A stretch of 24,893 nt of DNA from positions 1 through 24,893 of the IMG/VR virus record IMGVR_UViG_3300026263_000014; one strand, given 5' to 3'. The stretch is from a virus. Below are positions 15,694-21,742 of this stretch, piece by piece. The position numbers and the translations under genes are program-made. Positions within the stretch are counted from its first letter, which is position 1; each line of letters opens with the position of its first letter. The notes beneath the pieces are model-generated. The model did no database searches, was not told the origin of the DNA, and saw nothing but the letters and a program-made list of their open reading frames with translations.

Positions 15694-15864
15694 TTAAAGT
15701 GATGGATTACTTGTCGTAGCTTTCTGTCTCTGCTCCTCCTCTCGAAGATAGCGTAAAAGCATATTGACATACACATCCCTTTCCCACGGAATCATATCTT
15801 CCAACTCAGTAATGCTCCACTTGTGGTGTTGCATCATTGCGAAGTTAACCTCATAGAGGTTCAT
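15694..15864 (-). CDS. gp51: Baseplate hub assembly protein gp51-like (56 aa)
   Basis: A 56-residue protein from an ATG at 15864: MNLYEVNFAMMQHHKWSITE, then LEDMIPWERDVYVNMLLRYL and a charged tail. The 'NLYE-NF--MQHHKWS-TELEDM-PWERD-Y' pattern is that of the small gp51 of T4-like cyanophages, the counterpart of the T4 hub assembly catalyst. The location between gp26 and the tape-measure-like genes matches T4, where genes 26 and 51 are neighbours. No Shine-Dalgarno sequence precedes the ATG, and a six-pair hairpin begins right after it. The frame is open upstream into gp26 through a slippery heptamer, so gp51 may be made mainly as a gp26-gp51 frameshift fusion, as with tail assembly chaperones of other phages. 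The stop is followed directly by the next ATG. Confidence 0.8.
   Translation of the reverse strand: MNLYEVNFAMMQHHKWSITELEDMIPWERDVYVNMLLRYLREEEQRQKATTSNPSL
15847..15861 (-). repeat. Six-pair hairpin immediately after the gp51 ATG
   Basis: Minus-strand AACCTC-TAT-GAGGTT is a perfect stem of six pairs with a three-base loop, starting at the base after the gp51 start codon. It could hinder independent initiation at that ATG. It lies 29 bases after the slip site, too far for a classic frameshift-stimulating stem. Confidence 0.35.
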
Positions 15865-15884
15865 CAAAGAGTCGTGGGCTAGGG

Positions 15885-16589
15885 CTACGCGAAAAAAGAG
15901 GCGAGACCCTCAAGCATAACGGTACTAGTAACTTCAGTCTTGGGATTAAATACTTCAATCTCTTTCTGAAGCTTAGGCATAGTTTCAAAGAACTTTTGAA
16001 CGTCCTGAAACTGTCCTGAGTTCATACCTTCAAAGAAAGCAACTAATTCTGCCTTCTTATAGTCCTTGGCTTCGTGCAGTTCATCACCATCAGCGATAGT
16101 ATCAGTACAATCTGCTGCTAGTTTAAATACGTCATCTATACCAGGATTATCTGTCAAATTATTCTTAACGAACACATCCAGTGAAGGATACTTCATCGTT
16201 AGAGTAATTGTTTCATCAAGTTTAATAATATTAGTGTGTTCTTTTGGAATAATTACTTCAACTTCATCCAAGTTAACTTCAGCATCAACTTGGGTTGTAT
16301 CATCATCAGGGCAAGTGACTTTAAATTCACTTACTTCTCCAACAGACTTACCACGTATTCTCAAGAAGAGATATTCAATTTCAAAAGTTGCTAAATCATT
16401 AACATTCTTGATACTAGTACAAGCTTTAATGATATCCTTAACAGCTTTGATCATCTCCTTCTGATTTTGCGTCTCCATTGCCATATAGAGAAGTTTTTCT
16501 TCTCTCACTAGAAATGGACGATAGGTAACTTTCGTTCCTCTCGGCAACACGCATTCATAATCTGGAATGCTCAGCTTGGGTAAAGGCAT
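15885..16589 (-). CDS. gp26: Baseplate hub subunit gp26 (234 aa)
   Basis: The N-terminus MPLPKLSIPDYECVLPRGTK and the block RPFLVREEKLLYMAMETQNQ (near residues 24-43) match gp26 of T4-like phages. So does the following ATFEIEYLFLRIRGKSVGE segment (about 67-85). The rest has a beta-rich part with FKVTCPDDDTTQ and a helical C-terminus ending GLASFFA. In T4, gp26 is a hub component or assembly factor with gp51. The stop codon (15887-15885) lies two codons after a T TTT TTC heptamer, and the -1 frame continues into gp51. The fold and neighbourhood resemble the tail assembly chaperones encoded just upstream of tape-measure genes in many phages. A CTAAATA motif lies 30 bases upstream of the ATG. 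Confidence 0.85.
   Translation of the reverse strand: MPLPKLSIPDYECVLPRGTKVTYRPFLVREEKLLYMAMETQNQKEMIKAVKDIIKACTSIKNVNDLATFEIEYLFLRIRGKSVGEVSEFKVTCPDDDTTQVDAEVNLDEVEVIIPKEHTNIIKLDETITLTMKYPSLDVFVKNNLTDNPGIDDVFKLAADCTDTIADGDELHEAKDYKKAELVAFFEGMNSGQFQDVQKFFETMPKLQKEIEVFNPKTEVTSTVMLEGLASFFA
15891..15897 (-). other. Candidate -1 ribosomal frameshift site (T TTT TTC)
   Basis: In the gp26 frame the last codons read TCT TTT TTC GCG TAG. The heptamer T TTT TTC fits the X-XXY-YYZ rule for -1 slippage. After slippage the frame reads CGC GTA GCC and runs without a stop through RVALAHDSL into the gp51 ATG and on to the gp51 stop. The fusion would have about 298 residues (233 + 9 + 56). Confidence 0.5.
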
Positions 16590-16618
16590 CTTGTAAGGGG
16601 GTTACAATTCAGTATTAC

Positions 16619-16625
16619 TATTTAG
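16619..16625 (-). promoter_or_regulatory. Possible late promoter variant upstream of gp26 (CTAAATA)
   Basis: Minus-strand CTAAATA lies in the 39-base gap between gp54 and gp26, 30 bases before the gp26 ATG. It is the same variant as the one upstream of the leftmost gene and sits at the usual distance for a late promoter. Confidence 0.35.
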
Positions 16626-16628
16626 CTA

Positions 16629-17363
16629 CTACGTACCGAACTGTGTATTCTCTGCTTTTGATCCACCAAGTACCTGTATACCTAGTATCTCTGCAACAGA
16701 ACTCCTCTCACTAACCACGTGATCTTGTGTCCAATCCTTATTCTTCTCTACCTTCGTTGTGAATCTATATCTCTCGTACTTAAATGTCACTGTAAGCTTC
16801 ATAACGTCACCATTAGCGTTACCAAACTCCAGATTACCCATATTGTATGGGTATACTCCAACGAATCTATATACACCAACTGCTTTATTCAACCTACCAA
16901 AGTAGTCTATACCTGCCTTCCTAGTCTTAGACAATAAATTAGAACCACGTTCCCACTTTCTCACAAATACATCAGTAATATAATCATCATAGAAACCAAC
17001 TCTATTCTCACTGTCAGGTGCCATAGTATTCATCCACTTCTCATAGAAGTTTCTATGCCACTGATCCTTAGTTACTAAGAAACTAATAGTCAGTTCATTC
17101 TGAGTTTGTCCTGTAGCATATGTCCTCTGAATACCAAAATTCTTAATCTCACCAGTAGTTACGTTACGTGAGGGTATTGTTACATTGTCTGCATAGTAGT
17201 TAAGTGCTTCATAATATTCGCCTGGGTTATGACTATACCCGTCCATTCTTGTAAATATCCTTGGCACTCCAAACTCAACCGAGTACAGATTACCTAATGC
17301 AGGTTCCTTTGCACCAGTTGCTACTAGGTCTTGGAATCGTCTAAATGAATTTGGAATTACCAT
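16629..17363 (-). CDS. gp54: Baseplate tail-tube initiator gp54 (244 aa)
   Basis: The protein has the tail-tube fold pattern: GNLYSVEFGVPRIF near residues 24-37, then YYADNVTIPSRNVTTGEIKN, then ELTISFLVTKDQWHRNFYEKW (about 90-110). A late strand pair VYRFVGVYPYNMGNLEFGN and KLTVTFKYERYRF follows. This arrangement of 'position in fold – P-S-R – FYEKW – VYPY' is that of gp54/gp19 proteins, and the length is close to T4 gp54 (320) minus its C-terminal extension. gp54 binds gp48 on the baseplate and starts polymerisation of the tail tube. It shares one base with the upstream gene (TGATG). Confidence 0.85.
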   Translation of the reverse strand: MVIPNSFRRFQDLVATGAKEPALGNLYSVEFGVPRIFTRMDGYSHNPGEYYEALNYYADNVTIPSRNVTTGEIKNFGIQRTYATGQTQNELTISFLVTKDQWHRNFYEKWMNTMAPDSENRVGFYDDYITDVFVRKWERGSNLLSKTRKAGIDYFGRLNKAVGVYRFVGVYPYNMGNLEFGNANGDVMKLTVTFKYERYRFTTKVEKNKDWTQDHVVSERSSVAEILGIQVLGGSKAENTQFGT

Positions 17364-17809
17364 CAGAATATAACTTTAGTTGGAATAGGGATGTTTCTCC
17401 CATTAACTGTAATAACAAATTGTTCAGAAGGAACAAGACCAATGTCATCCCATTCTTCCTGTGGAACATTGTAGAAAGGACTTAATACATTACTCCTCAA
17501 GTATTTATGGAAAGTTTGAGGCGGTGCTTGTGGAGAGAAACCTATCCTTCTAGTGGCAGGTTGTAAATAATGAACATTTGATCCCCAAAAATGATGCGTA
17601 CTCTCTCCTAAGACGTACACCATTGGATATTTATCCCATTTTTGCATCTTTTCACCAAATTCAGCATCATATTGGAACGTTATAGCACTACCTACTAGTG
17701 GACCATCTTGTCCACGTCCTTGTAATCCAAAAAATAGCTGACTCCTCCACCAAGAAGGTGATTGTGGTTTACCATCAGATAGATCTCTAATATCTTCGAA
17801 GACACTCAT
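17363..17809 (-). CDS. Conserved phage protein of unknown function (148 aa)
   Basis: A soluble protein with many aromatic residues: SPSWWRSQLFFGLQG near residue 18, then YDAEFGEKMQKWDKYPMVYV, FWGSNVHYLQPATRR and FHKYLRSNVLSPFYNVPQEEW. The 'WYR/WRSQL – F-Y-A – D-YPMVYV – N-HYL-P – R' pattern recurs in a protein found among head and tail genes of T4-like phages of marine hosts, but I know no assigned function. It overlaps the gp4 stop by four bases (ATGA) and the gp54 start by one base, so all three are probably translated together. Virion-assembly involvement is inferred from context. Confidence 0.7.
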   Translation of the reverse strand: MSVFEDIRDLSDGKPQSPSWWRSQLFFGLQGRGQDGPLVGSAITFQYDAEFGEKMQKWDKYPMVYVLGESTHHFWGSNVHYLQPATRRIGFSPQAPPQTFHKYLRSNVLSPFYNVPQEEWDDIGLVPSEQFVITVNGRNIPIPTKVIF

Positions 17810-18246
17810 ACCTTTAACTCGTGTTCTGTTAGTATCACAAATTCCATACCTCGATCTCTAGCATAACTCTTGGCAGCCTTCCATTTTGCTTGATTGACAC
17901 CATAAGTTGCTATCTCCTTCAAAAGCTTCTTAGTTTTCCTCCCCCGTTTCGGTGGTTGAGTCTGAGCATAAGGTTTGACCTCAATGAGTCTCTTCGAGAA
18001 TCCTCCAGCTCTGTTCTTTGATTTAACGTAAAAATCAGGGAAATACCTATGAGGACGACGATCCAAGGGACTAATATAAGGAACAATGATTTCTTCACTT
18101 CCCCACTCCATAACGTTTAAATTTCTATCACACCATACCATAAATTTTCTCTCCCACAAAGATCTATAAATAATGTTTGTGGGATCCCCTTTGTATTTGC
18201 CAGGATTGCTTGGTTTGAACCTACCCTGATAACTTTTATAGGTCAT
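17806..18246 (-). CDS. gp4: Head completion protein gp4 (146 aa)
   Basis: The body has the gp4 arrangement related to TnsA/PD-(D/E)XK folds. IIYRSLWERKFMVWCDRN (E32) comes first, then VMEWGSEEIIVPY, PHRYFPDFYVK with D71, and LIEVKPYAQ with E89 and K91. A helix with NQAKWKAAKSYARDRGMEFV follows. T4 gp4 closes filled heads before tails join. The ATG at 18246 is chosen (MTYKSYQGRF); a TTG at 18261 in frame would add five residues that look unlike the family. No clear ribosome site precedes the ATG. The start codon is one base away from the divergent gp48 ATG at 18248, so each gene's upstream signals must lie in the other's coding sequence or further off. Confidence 0.85.
   Translation of the reverse strand: MTYKSYQGRFKPSNPGKYKGDPTNIIYRSLWERKFMVWCDRNLNVMEWGSEEIIVPYISPLDRRPHRYFPDFYVKSKNRAGGFSKRLIEVKPYAQTQPPKRGRKTKKLLKEIATYGVNQAKWKAAKSYARDRGMEFVILTEHELKV
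18165..18172 (+). promoter_or_regulatory. T4-type late promoter for gp48-gp53 (TATAAATA)
   Basis: The plus strand has an exact TATAAATA 75 bases before the gp48 ATG, inside the gp4 coding sequence. It is the only exact plus-strand copy noticed and lies upstream of the only plus-strand operon, which makes a chance match unlikely. Confidence 0.65.
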
Positions 18247-18247
18247 A

Positions 18248-19354
18248 ATGGTTAGAATCAACTTAAATGATATTTGGTCTAAGTTCGGACTAGGAAAAAA
18301 TCCCAGTGACTTCGGCGATACAAGATCACCTCTGGTATACCCAAGAGAGCTTCCTGCTCAAGTGCCAACAAGTCGTGATGGAATTAGACCAGAAGACGAG
18401 GCAGAAACCAAATATTTAGATTATTTAAGAATACAGGTTTATAAAACACAAGGTGCCAATGGTGCTAACCCATATACTTGGGTTGGCGGTGGTGGCGGGT
18501 TTCAAGAACCTTTCAAAGGATTAAATCAAAGTGCGTTAGCTAAGACTATTTATCTTTACCTCCCTAGCGGGTTAAAAGAGGAGTATGGAGCTAACTATAA
18601 TCAAGCTACTTTAGGTGCTGCTGGTGTAGGTGCAGCAAAAGCAGGTGCTGCTGCATTGAGTGGAGAAAATATTGATGCTGCCAATTTAGCAGCAAAAACT
18701 GCTGGTACTGCAAAACCAGAATTCCTTATGAATACTGCTGCTTCAGCACTCGGTGCTGTTAATAGTCAAGCAGGTACTGGTGGAAGTCTAGATACTAATG
18801 ATCTACTAGCAGTAACAACTAAGAAGGTATTCAACCCATACCAAGAAACAACATTTAAAGGTGTGAACTATAGAAGTCACCCCTTTAACTTTAAAATGGC
18901 ACCTCGTAATGCTAAAGAAGCATTAGAGTGTTATAGAATTATCTCAACGTTAAGACAGGCAATGCTTCCTTCTGCTAGTAATGGAGCTGATGCCTTTGGT
19001 GACATAAACAACACAGCTCAGAATCTATTAAATAGTAAGTCTGGGAGTCACGGTGGAGCAAGATTCCTAAACATACCTGATATCTTTAAGTTATCACTTG
19101 TAAGGGTTGAAACTAATGATATTGGTGGTGCAAATTTCACTGCTAATAACTCACCAAGTAGACTCGCACAAATTGTAAGATATCCAACTAAGTGCGTACT
19201 AGCAAGTCTGAGTGTCGATGTGTCACCAGATGGACAGTACAATTCTTTGAAGAGTGTAATGGATGATCAATGGGATCACGGTCCTGCTGCTATGACACTT
19301 GCACTTAATTTCCAAGAAACACAATTCATTACAAGGGAGATGGTAAGAGGCTAA
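18248..19354 (+). CDS. gp48: Baseplate tail-tube cap gp48 (368 aa)
   Basis: The N-terminus MVRINLNDIWSKFGLGKNPS leads to SPLVYPRELP and a DYLRIQVYKTQG segment near residue 60. Then come TIYLYLPSGLKEEYGANYNQ (about 95-115) and an Ala/Gly-rich stretch. After VFNPYQETTFKGVNYRSHPF the block FKMAPRNAKEALECYRIIST (about 215-235) carries the usual 'P-R-(S/N)-x-x-E' helix found in tube-cap proteins. gp48 joins the baseplate to the tube started by gp54. AGG six bases before the ATG is a good ribosome site. The gene ends in a TAATG overlap with gp53. Confidence 0.85.
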   Translation: MVRINLNDIWSKFGLGKNPSDFGDTRSPLVYPRELPAQVPTSRDGIRPEDEAETKYLDYLRIQVYKTQGANGANPYTWVGGGGGFQEPFKGLNQSALAKTIYLYLPSGLKEEYGANYNQATLGAAGVGAAKAGAAALSGENIDAANLAAKTAGTAKPEFLMNTAASALGAVNSQAGTGGSLDTNDLLAVTTKKVFNPYQETTFKGVNYRSHPFNFKMAPRNAKEALECYRIISTLRQAMLPSASNGADAFGDINNTAQNLLNSKSGSHGGARFLNIPDIFKLSLVRVETNDIGGANFTANNSPSRLAQIVRYPTKCVLASLSVDVSPDGQYNSLKSVMDDQWDHGPAAMTLALNFQETQFITREMVRG

Positions 19355-20106
19355 TGGCATACTTCAGATACCTACCAAAAGTTTATGTCCGTAATAGGAC
19401 TATCAAAGATGGTGTTCATCCCTATGAATTGACACGTAATATCTTTCGTAGAATTAAAATTAAAGACAATCTACAGGGTAGTCTATTAGGATTCACTCAG
19501 TATGAGATAATGGAAGGTGAAAGACCAGACCAAATCGCTCGTAAGTTCTATGGTGATTCAGGTCTTGACTGGATTGTATTAATAGTCAATAATATAATCA
19601 ATGTGAATGAAGACTGGCCAATGACACGTGCTGACCTATACAGCTATGTTGTTAAAATACACGGTAACGTTGATGGTGTAAGTCACTATGAATCTAATGA
19701 TATATTTGCTACTGACGGTACAAAAGTATTTCAATCAGGTTTAGTTGTCAATGAAGACTTTCAATATACCAGACCTGATGGTACAATCGTACCCAAAGCA
19801 GATTGTCGTCACGGAGTGACTCATTATGAGGTCTATGCAGAAAGAAATGAACAAAAAAGGAACATATATTTGCTACGTGAAGAATATGTAACTGACTTTA
19901 TCAATGAGTTCAAGAGACTTGCTAAGTATCTACCTCACGGTGAGATTGATGTGGAAGGTAATAAGAAGACAGAGACCTCTATCGCTGAAGAATTCATAGG
20001 TATCTCAACATACAGAAAACCCAGTCAAAGCACTGCTTCAACTGGGTCTGCACAGGGAAGTGGTTCTTCCACTGCTTTAATTAGTTCTGGTTCGCAATCT
20101 GTTTAG
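19354..20106 (+). CDS. gp53: Baseplate wedge subunit gp53 (250 aa)
   Basis: The gp53 signature is clear: NIFRRIKIKDNLQGSLLGFT, then YEIMEGERPDQIARKFYGDS (near residues 50-70), GLDWIVLIVNNIINVNEDWP and MTRADLYSYV. The 'GERPD-IA-KFYGD--LDWIVL' block is a LysM-like fold part of T4 gp53. A later ERNEQKRNIYLLREEYVTDF segment is the 'NE-KR-I-L' element of the family. T4 gp53 has 196 residues; this one has a Ser/Gly/Thr-rich C-terminal tail of about 28 residues (QSTASTGSAQGSGSS). It overlaps gp48 by one base and meets the convergent secreted-protein gene in a four-base overlap (20103-20106), with no terminator visible between them. Confidence 0.9.
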   Translation: MAYFRYLPKVYVRNRTIKDGVHPYELTRNIFRRIKIKDNLQGSLLGFTQYEIMEGERPDQIARKFYGDSGLDWIVLIVNNIINVNEDWPMTRADLYSYVVKIHGNVDGVSHYESNDIFATDGTKVFQSGLVVNEDFQYTRPDGTIVPKADCRHGVTHYEVYAERNEQKRNIYLLREEYVTDFINEFKRLAKYLPHGEIDVEGNKKTETSIAEEFIGISTYRKPSQSTASTGSAQGSGSSTALISSGSQSV

Positions 20107-20408
20107 AAGCACCAGTTATCGTCTTTATAGAAGTAGCACGGTACTCCGTGATTGTTGTGTCTATTTGGGACGAAATATCGTCTATATTGTGGAACGTGGT
20201 AATGATCGTTATATTCAGGCCAAGCTCGTCTCCTTCGCTTTCTTCTGACTGGGGAGTACCAACAATTCCAACTATCAAACACTGCATCGTGTACACAGTG
20301 TGATGGTTCAACTTCGAATCCATCACTTGAATGGAGTCGATGACGTGCCATTGCTGCATTAGGTGCAGCTAGTACAAGTGCTAAAGCAGCAATAGCAAAT
20401 CGTTTCAT
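20103..20408 (-). CDS. Small secreted protein with four cysteines (101 aa)
   Basis: A classical signal peptide is seen: MKRF, a hydrophobic core AIAALALVLAAPNA and an AMA cleavage site after residue 21. The mature part of about 80 residues is rich in Arg, His, Tyr and Trp. It has four cysteines (C38, C49, C91, C100) that could form two disulphides, and a basic cluster RRKRRRR at 55-61. GGAG lies ten bases before the ATG. The gene lies 15 bases downstream of gp32 and converges on gp53. No domain is recognised. It should be exported to the host periplasm, where lysis, superinfection control or envelope binding are all possible; none is supported directly. Confidence 0.7.
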   Translation of the reverse strand: MKRFAIAALALVLAAPNAAMARHRLHSSDGFEVEPSHCVHDAVFDSWNCWYSPVRRKRRRRAWPEYNDHYHVPQYRRYFVPNRHNNHGVPCYFYKDDNWCF

Positions 20409-20423
20409 AATAAAGTGTCTCCG

Positions 20424-21344
20424 TTAACCTTCATTAGCTAGTTTAGCAAAATAAGACAGAGCGTCATCATCTTCTGTGACAGAAGGTGTACTGTCCACTG
20501 ATTCTGTCCAATTCTTAGCAGCAACAGTAGTTACATTAGAAGTATCCACTGTTGTTGTAGGTTGTGGGACATCGATCTCAATCTCAGTAGTTTCACGATC
20601 TACACGAGACCCTAAAACTGACTTGAGACGTGCTTCAAGTTCCTCATAGGACTTGAATTGATCTGGTGCAGTAAACTGTGCCAAGTCATATGCTTGGTTG
20701 TACACTTCCTCCAGTTTGGCATCATCATACCCACCGAGAACTCCTGGTGTGGTAAAGACGGAATCGTCATAATTCCAAAAACCTGCAACCTGCTTGATCT
20801 TCAGTTTGAAGTCAGCACCCTTCCATAAATCGAAAGGATTGAAAGCGGGTTCTGGATCGTAATCGTTCTCATTGGGCTGCATCTTAGCCATAATCTTGTC
20901 AAAAATACGCTTGCCGTACTTGTACAAGAATACTCTACCCTCATTTTCAGGGTTGATAGGATCCTTTATGACTTGGATATTGCTGTAGTAAGAAAGCTTA
21001 CGCTTTTGCTTACGTGCAGTGTCCTTGTCTGATTCAGCACCAGAATTCCATAAAGAGGAGTTCAGAGCAGAAACTGGATCTTTCTGACCTAATGTAGTCA
21101 GACTGTTTTCGATGTACCAACCACCTGGTCCTTGAAATGCGTGACTCCATACCTGTGCCCAAGGGACATCAACCCCTTCGGTCTCAGGAAGGAAGCGAAT
21201 AACGGCAAAACCGTTACCTGCCTTGTCAACTGCTGGTTTCCAAAATCGTTCATCGACTTTGCGACCACCGCTGGTCATCTTTTCTATCTCTTTGGTCAAG
21301 TTTTGAAACTTGCCAGACTTTTTCTTTAGATTCGAAAAAGACAT
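20424..21344 (-). CDS. gp32: Single-stranded DNA-binding protein gp32 (306 aa)
   Basis: Matches the T4 gp32 pattern: AGNGFAVIRFLPETEGVDVP, HAFQGPGGWYIENSLTTLG, RKLSYYSNIQVIKDPINPEN then EGRVFLYKYGKRIFDKI, WKGADFKLKIKQVAGFWNYD, and an acidic C-terminus DDDALSYFAKLANEG. It coats single-stranded DNA during replication, recombination and repair, and its acidic tail recruits replication proteins. The ATG at 21344 (MSFSNLKKKS) is chosen because gp32 of this group opens there; the frame upstream is open to 21398 but would add 18 unrelated residues. The T4 zinc ligands (H and the CPVC-type cysteines) are absent: the corresponding segment reads QKDPVSALNSSLW. The leader between the promoter and the ATG is A/C-rich and mostly unstructured, which could suit autoregulation as in T4. 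Confidence 0.92.
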   Translation of the reverse strand: MSFSNLKKKSGKFQNLTKEIEKMTSGGRKVDERFWKPAVDKAGNGFAVIRFLPETEGVDVPWAQVWSHAFQGPGGWYIENSLTTLGQKDPVSALNSSLWNSGAESDKDTARKQKRKLSYYSNIQVIKDPINPENEGRVFLYKYGKRIFDKIMAKMQPNENDYDPEPAFNPFDLWKGADFKLKIKQVAGFWNYDDSVFTTPGVLGGYDDAKLEEVYNQAYDLAQFTAPDQFKSYEELEARLKSVLGSRVDRETTEIEIDVPQPTTTVDTSNVTTVAAKNWTESVDSTPSVTEDDDALSYFAKLANEG

Positions 21345-21380
21345 AAGTGTGTACCTGTATTGTGTAAGTGTGTTTTTACT

Positions 21381-21393
21381 ACCCTTTAAGGGT
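21381..21393 (-). repeat. Short inverted repeat at the 5' end of the gp32 leader
   Basis: ACCCTT-A-AAGGGT on the minus strand has two six-base arms around one base; as RNA, a four-pair ACCC/GGGT stem with a five-base loop can form. It lies just after the expected start of a transcript from the TATAAATA at 21401-21408, with an unstructured A/C-rich leader between it and the gp32 ATG. It may protect the 5' end or take part in gp32 autoregulation. Confidence 0.4.
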
Positions 21394-21400
21394 AACATAC

Positions 21401-21408
21401 TATTTATA
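21401..21408 (-). promoter_or_regulatory. T4-type late promoter for gp32 (TATAAATA)
   Basis: An exact TATAAATA on the minus strand, 57 bases upstream of the gp32 ATG and overlapping the stop codon region of the DUF1825 gene. Position and exactness support a late promoter giving gp32 its own transcript. Confidence 0.65.
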
Positions 21409-21742
21409 CGTTGTCAAGAGTGGATTTAAAGTGTCTTAACTTGTCCTCCATCTCCTGTAACACGTCATTAATAGTGCGTCCTTGAGAATAAACCTTAGAC
21501 ATTTCATCAAGTTTTAACTTGACTGCCATTGCCTCTTCATCCTCGTGGGACATTAAGCATATTCTAGCATAGAACACCTTCTGCTTTGCAATAAGCATAA
21601 GTGTCTTTTCAAGGTGGTCGATTTTATCCTCTTCTGTAAGAGAAGCGAATTTGGTGGAAAGACGGGCTAAATCCGTGTATAATCTCTCCATATCCTTGAT
21701 TTCATCGATCACTTGTTCAGATTCGTAGAATCTATCGGTCAT
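21404..21742 (-). CDS. DUF1825 family protein (112 aa)
   Basis: The pattern RFYESEQVIDEIKDMERLYT, then LTEEDKIDHLEKTLMLIAKQ and KVFYARICLMSHEDEEAMAVK, followed by GRTINDVLQEMEDKL, fits DUF1825, a small helical family known mainly from cyanobacteria and their phages. The protein is nearly all alpha helix with heptad-like Leu/Ile spacing. The start overlaps the gp33 stop by four bases (ATGA), and gp32 follows immediately. In T4 the gene between 33 and 32 is 59, the helicase loader (217 residues). This protein is half that length and shows no visible gp59 resemblance, so a replacement role is inferred from position only. Molecular function unknown. Confidence 0.75.
   Translation of the reverse strand: MTDRFYESEQVIDEIKDMERLYTDLARLSTKFASLTEEDKIDHLEKTLMLIAKQKVFYARICLMSHEDEEAMAVKLKLDEMSKVYSQGRTINDVLQEMEDKLRHFKSTLDNV

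Noticed and set aside
14522-15697. Long plus-strand open frames opposite the M23 tape-measure gene (14522-15043 and 15125-15697)
   Set aside because: They mirror a well-supported minus-strand gene, have Pro/Ser/Asn-rich compositions typical of antisense reading, and have no ribosome sites or motifs.
15885-15900. Sequencing error in the T-run splitting one gp26-gp51 gene
   Set aside because: gp26 and gp51 are separate genes in T4, gp26 ends at a normal length, and gp51 has its own ATG at the usual place, so two reading frames are expected without any error.
20090-20120. Bidirectional terminator between the convergent gp53 and secreted-protein genes
   Set aside because: The stops overlap and there is no hairpin with a T-run on either strand nearby.
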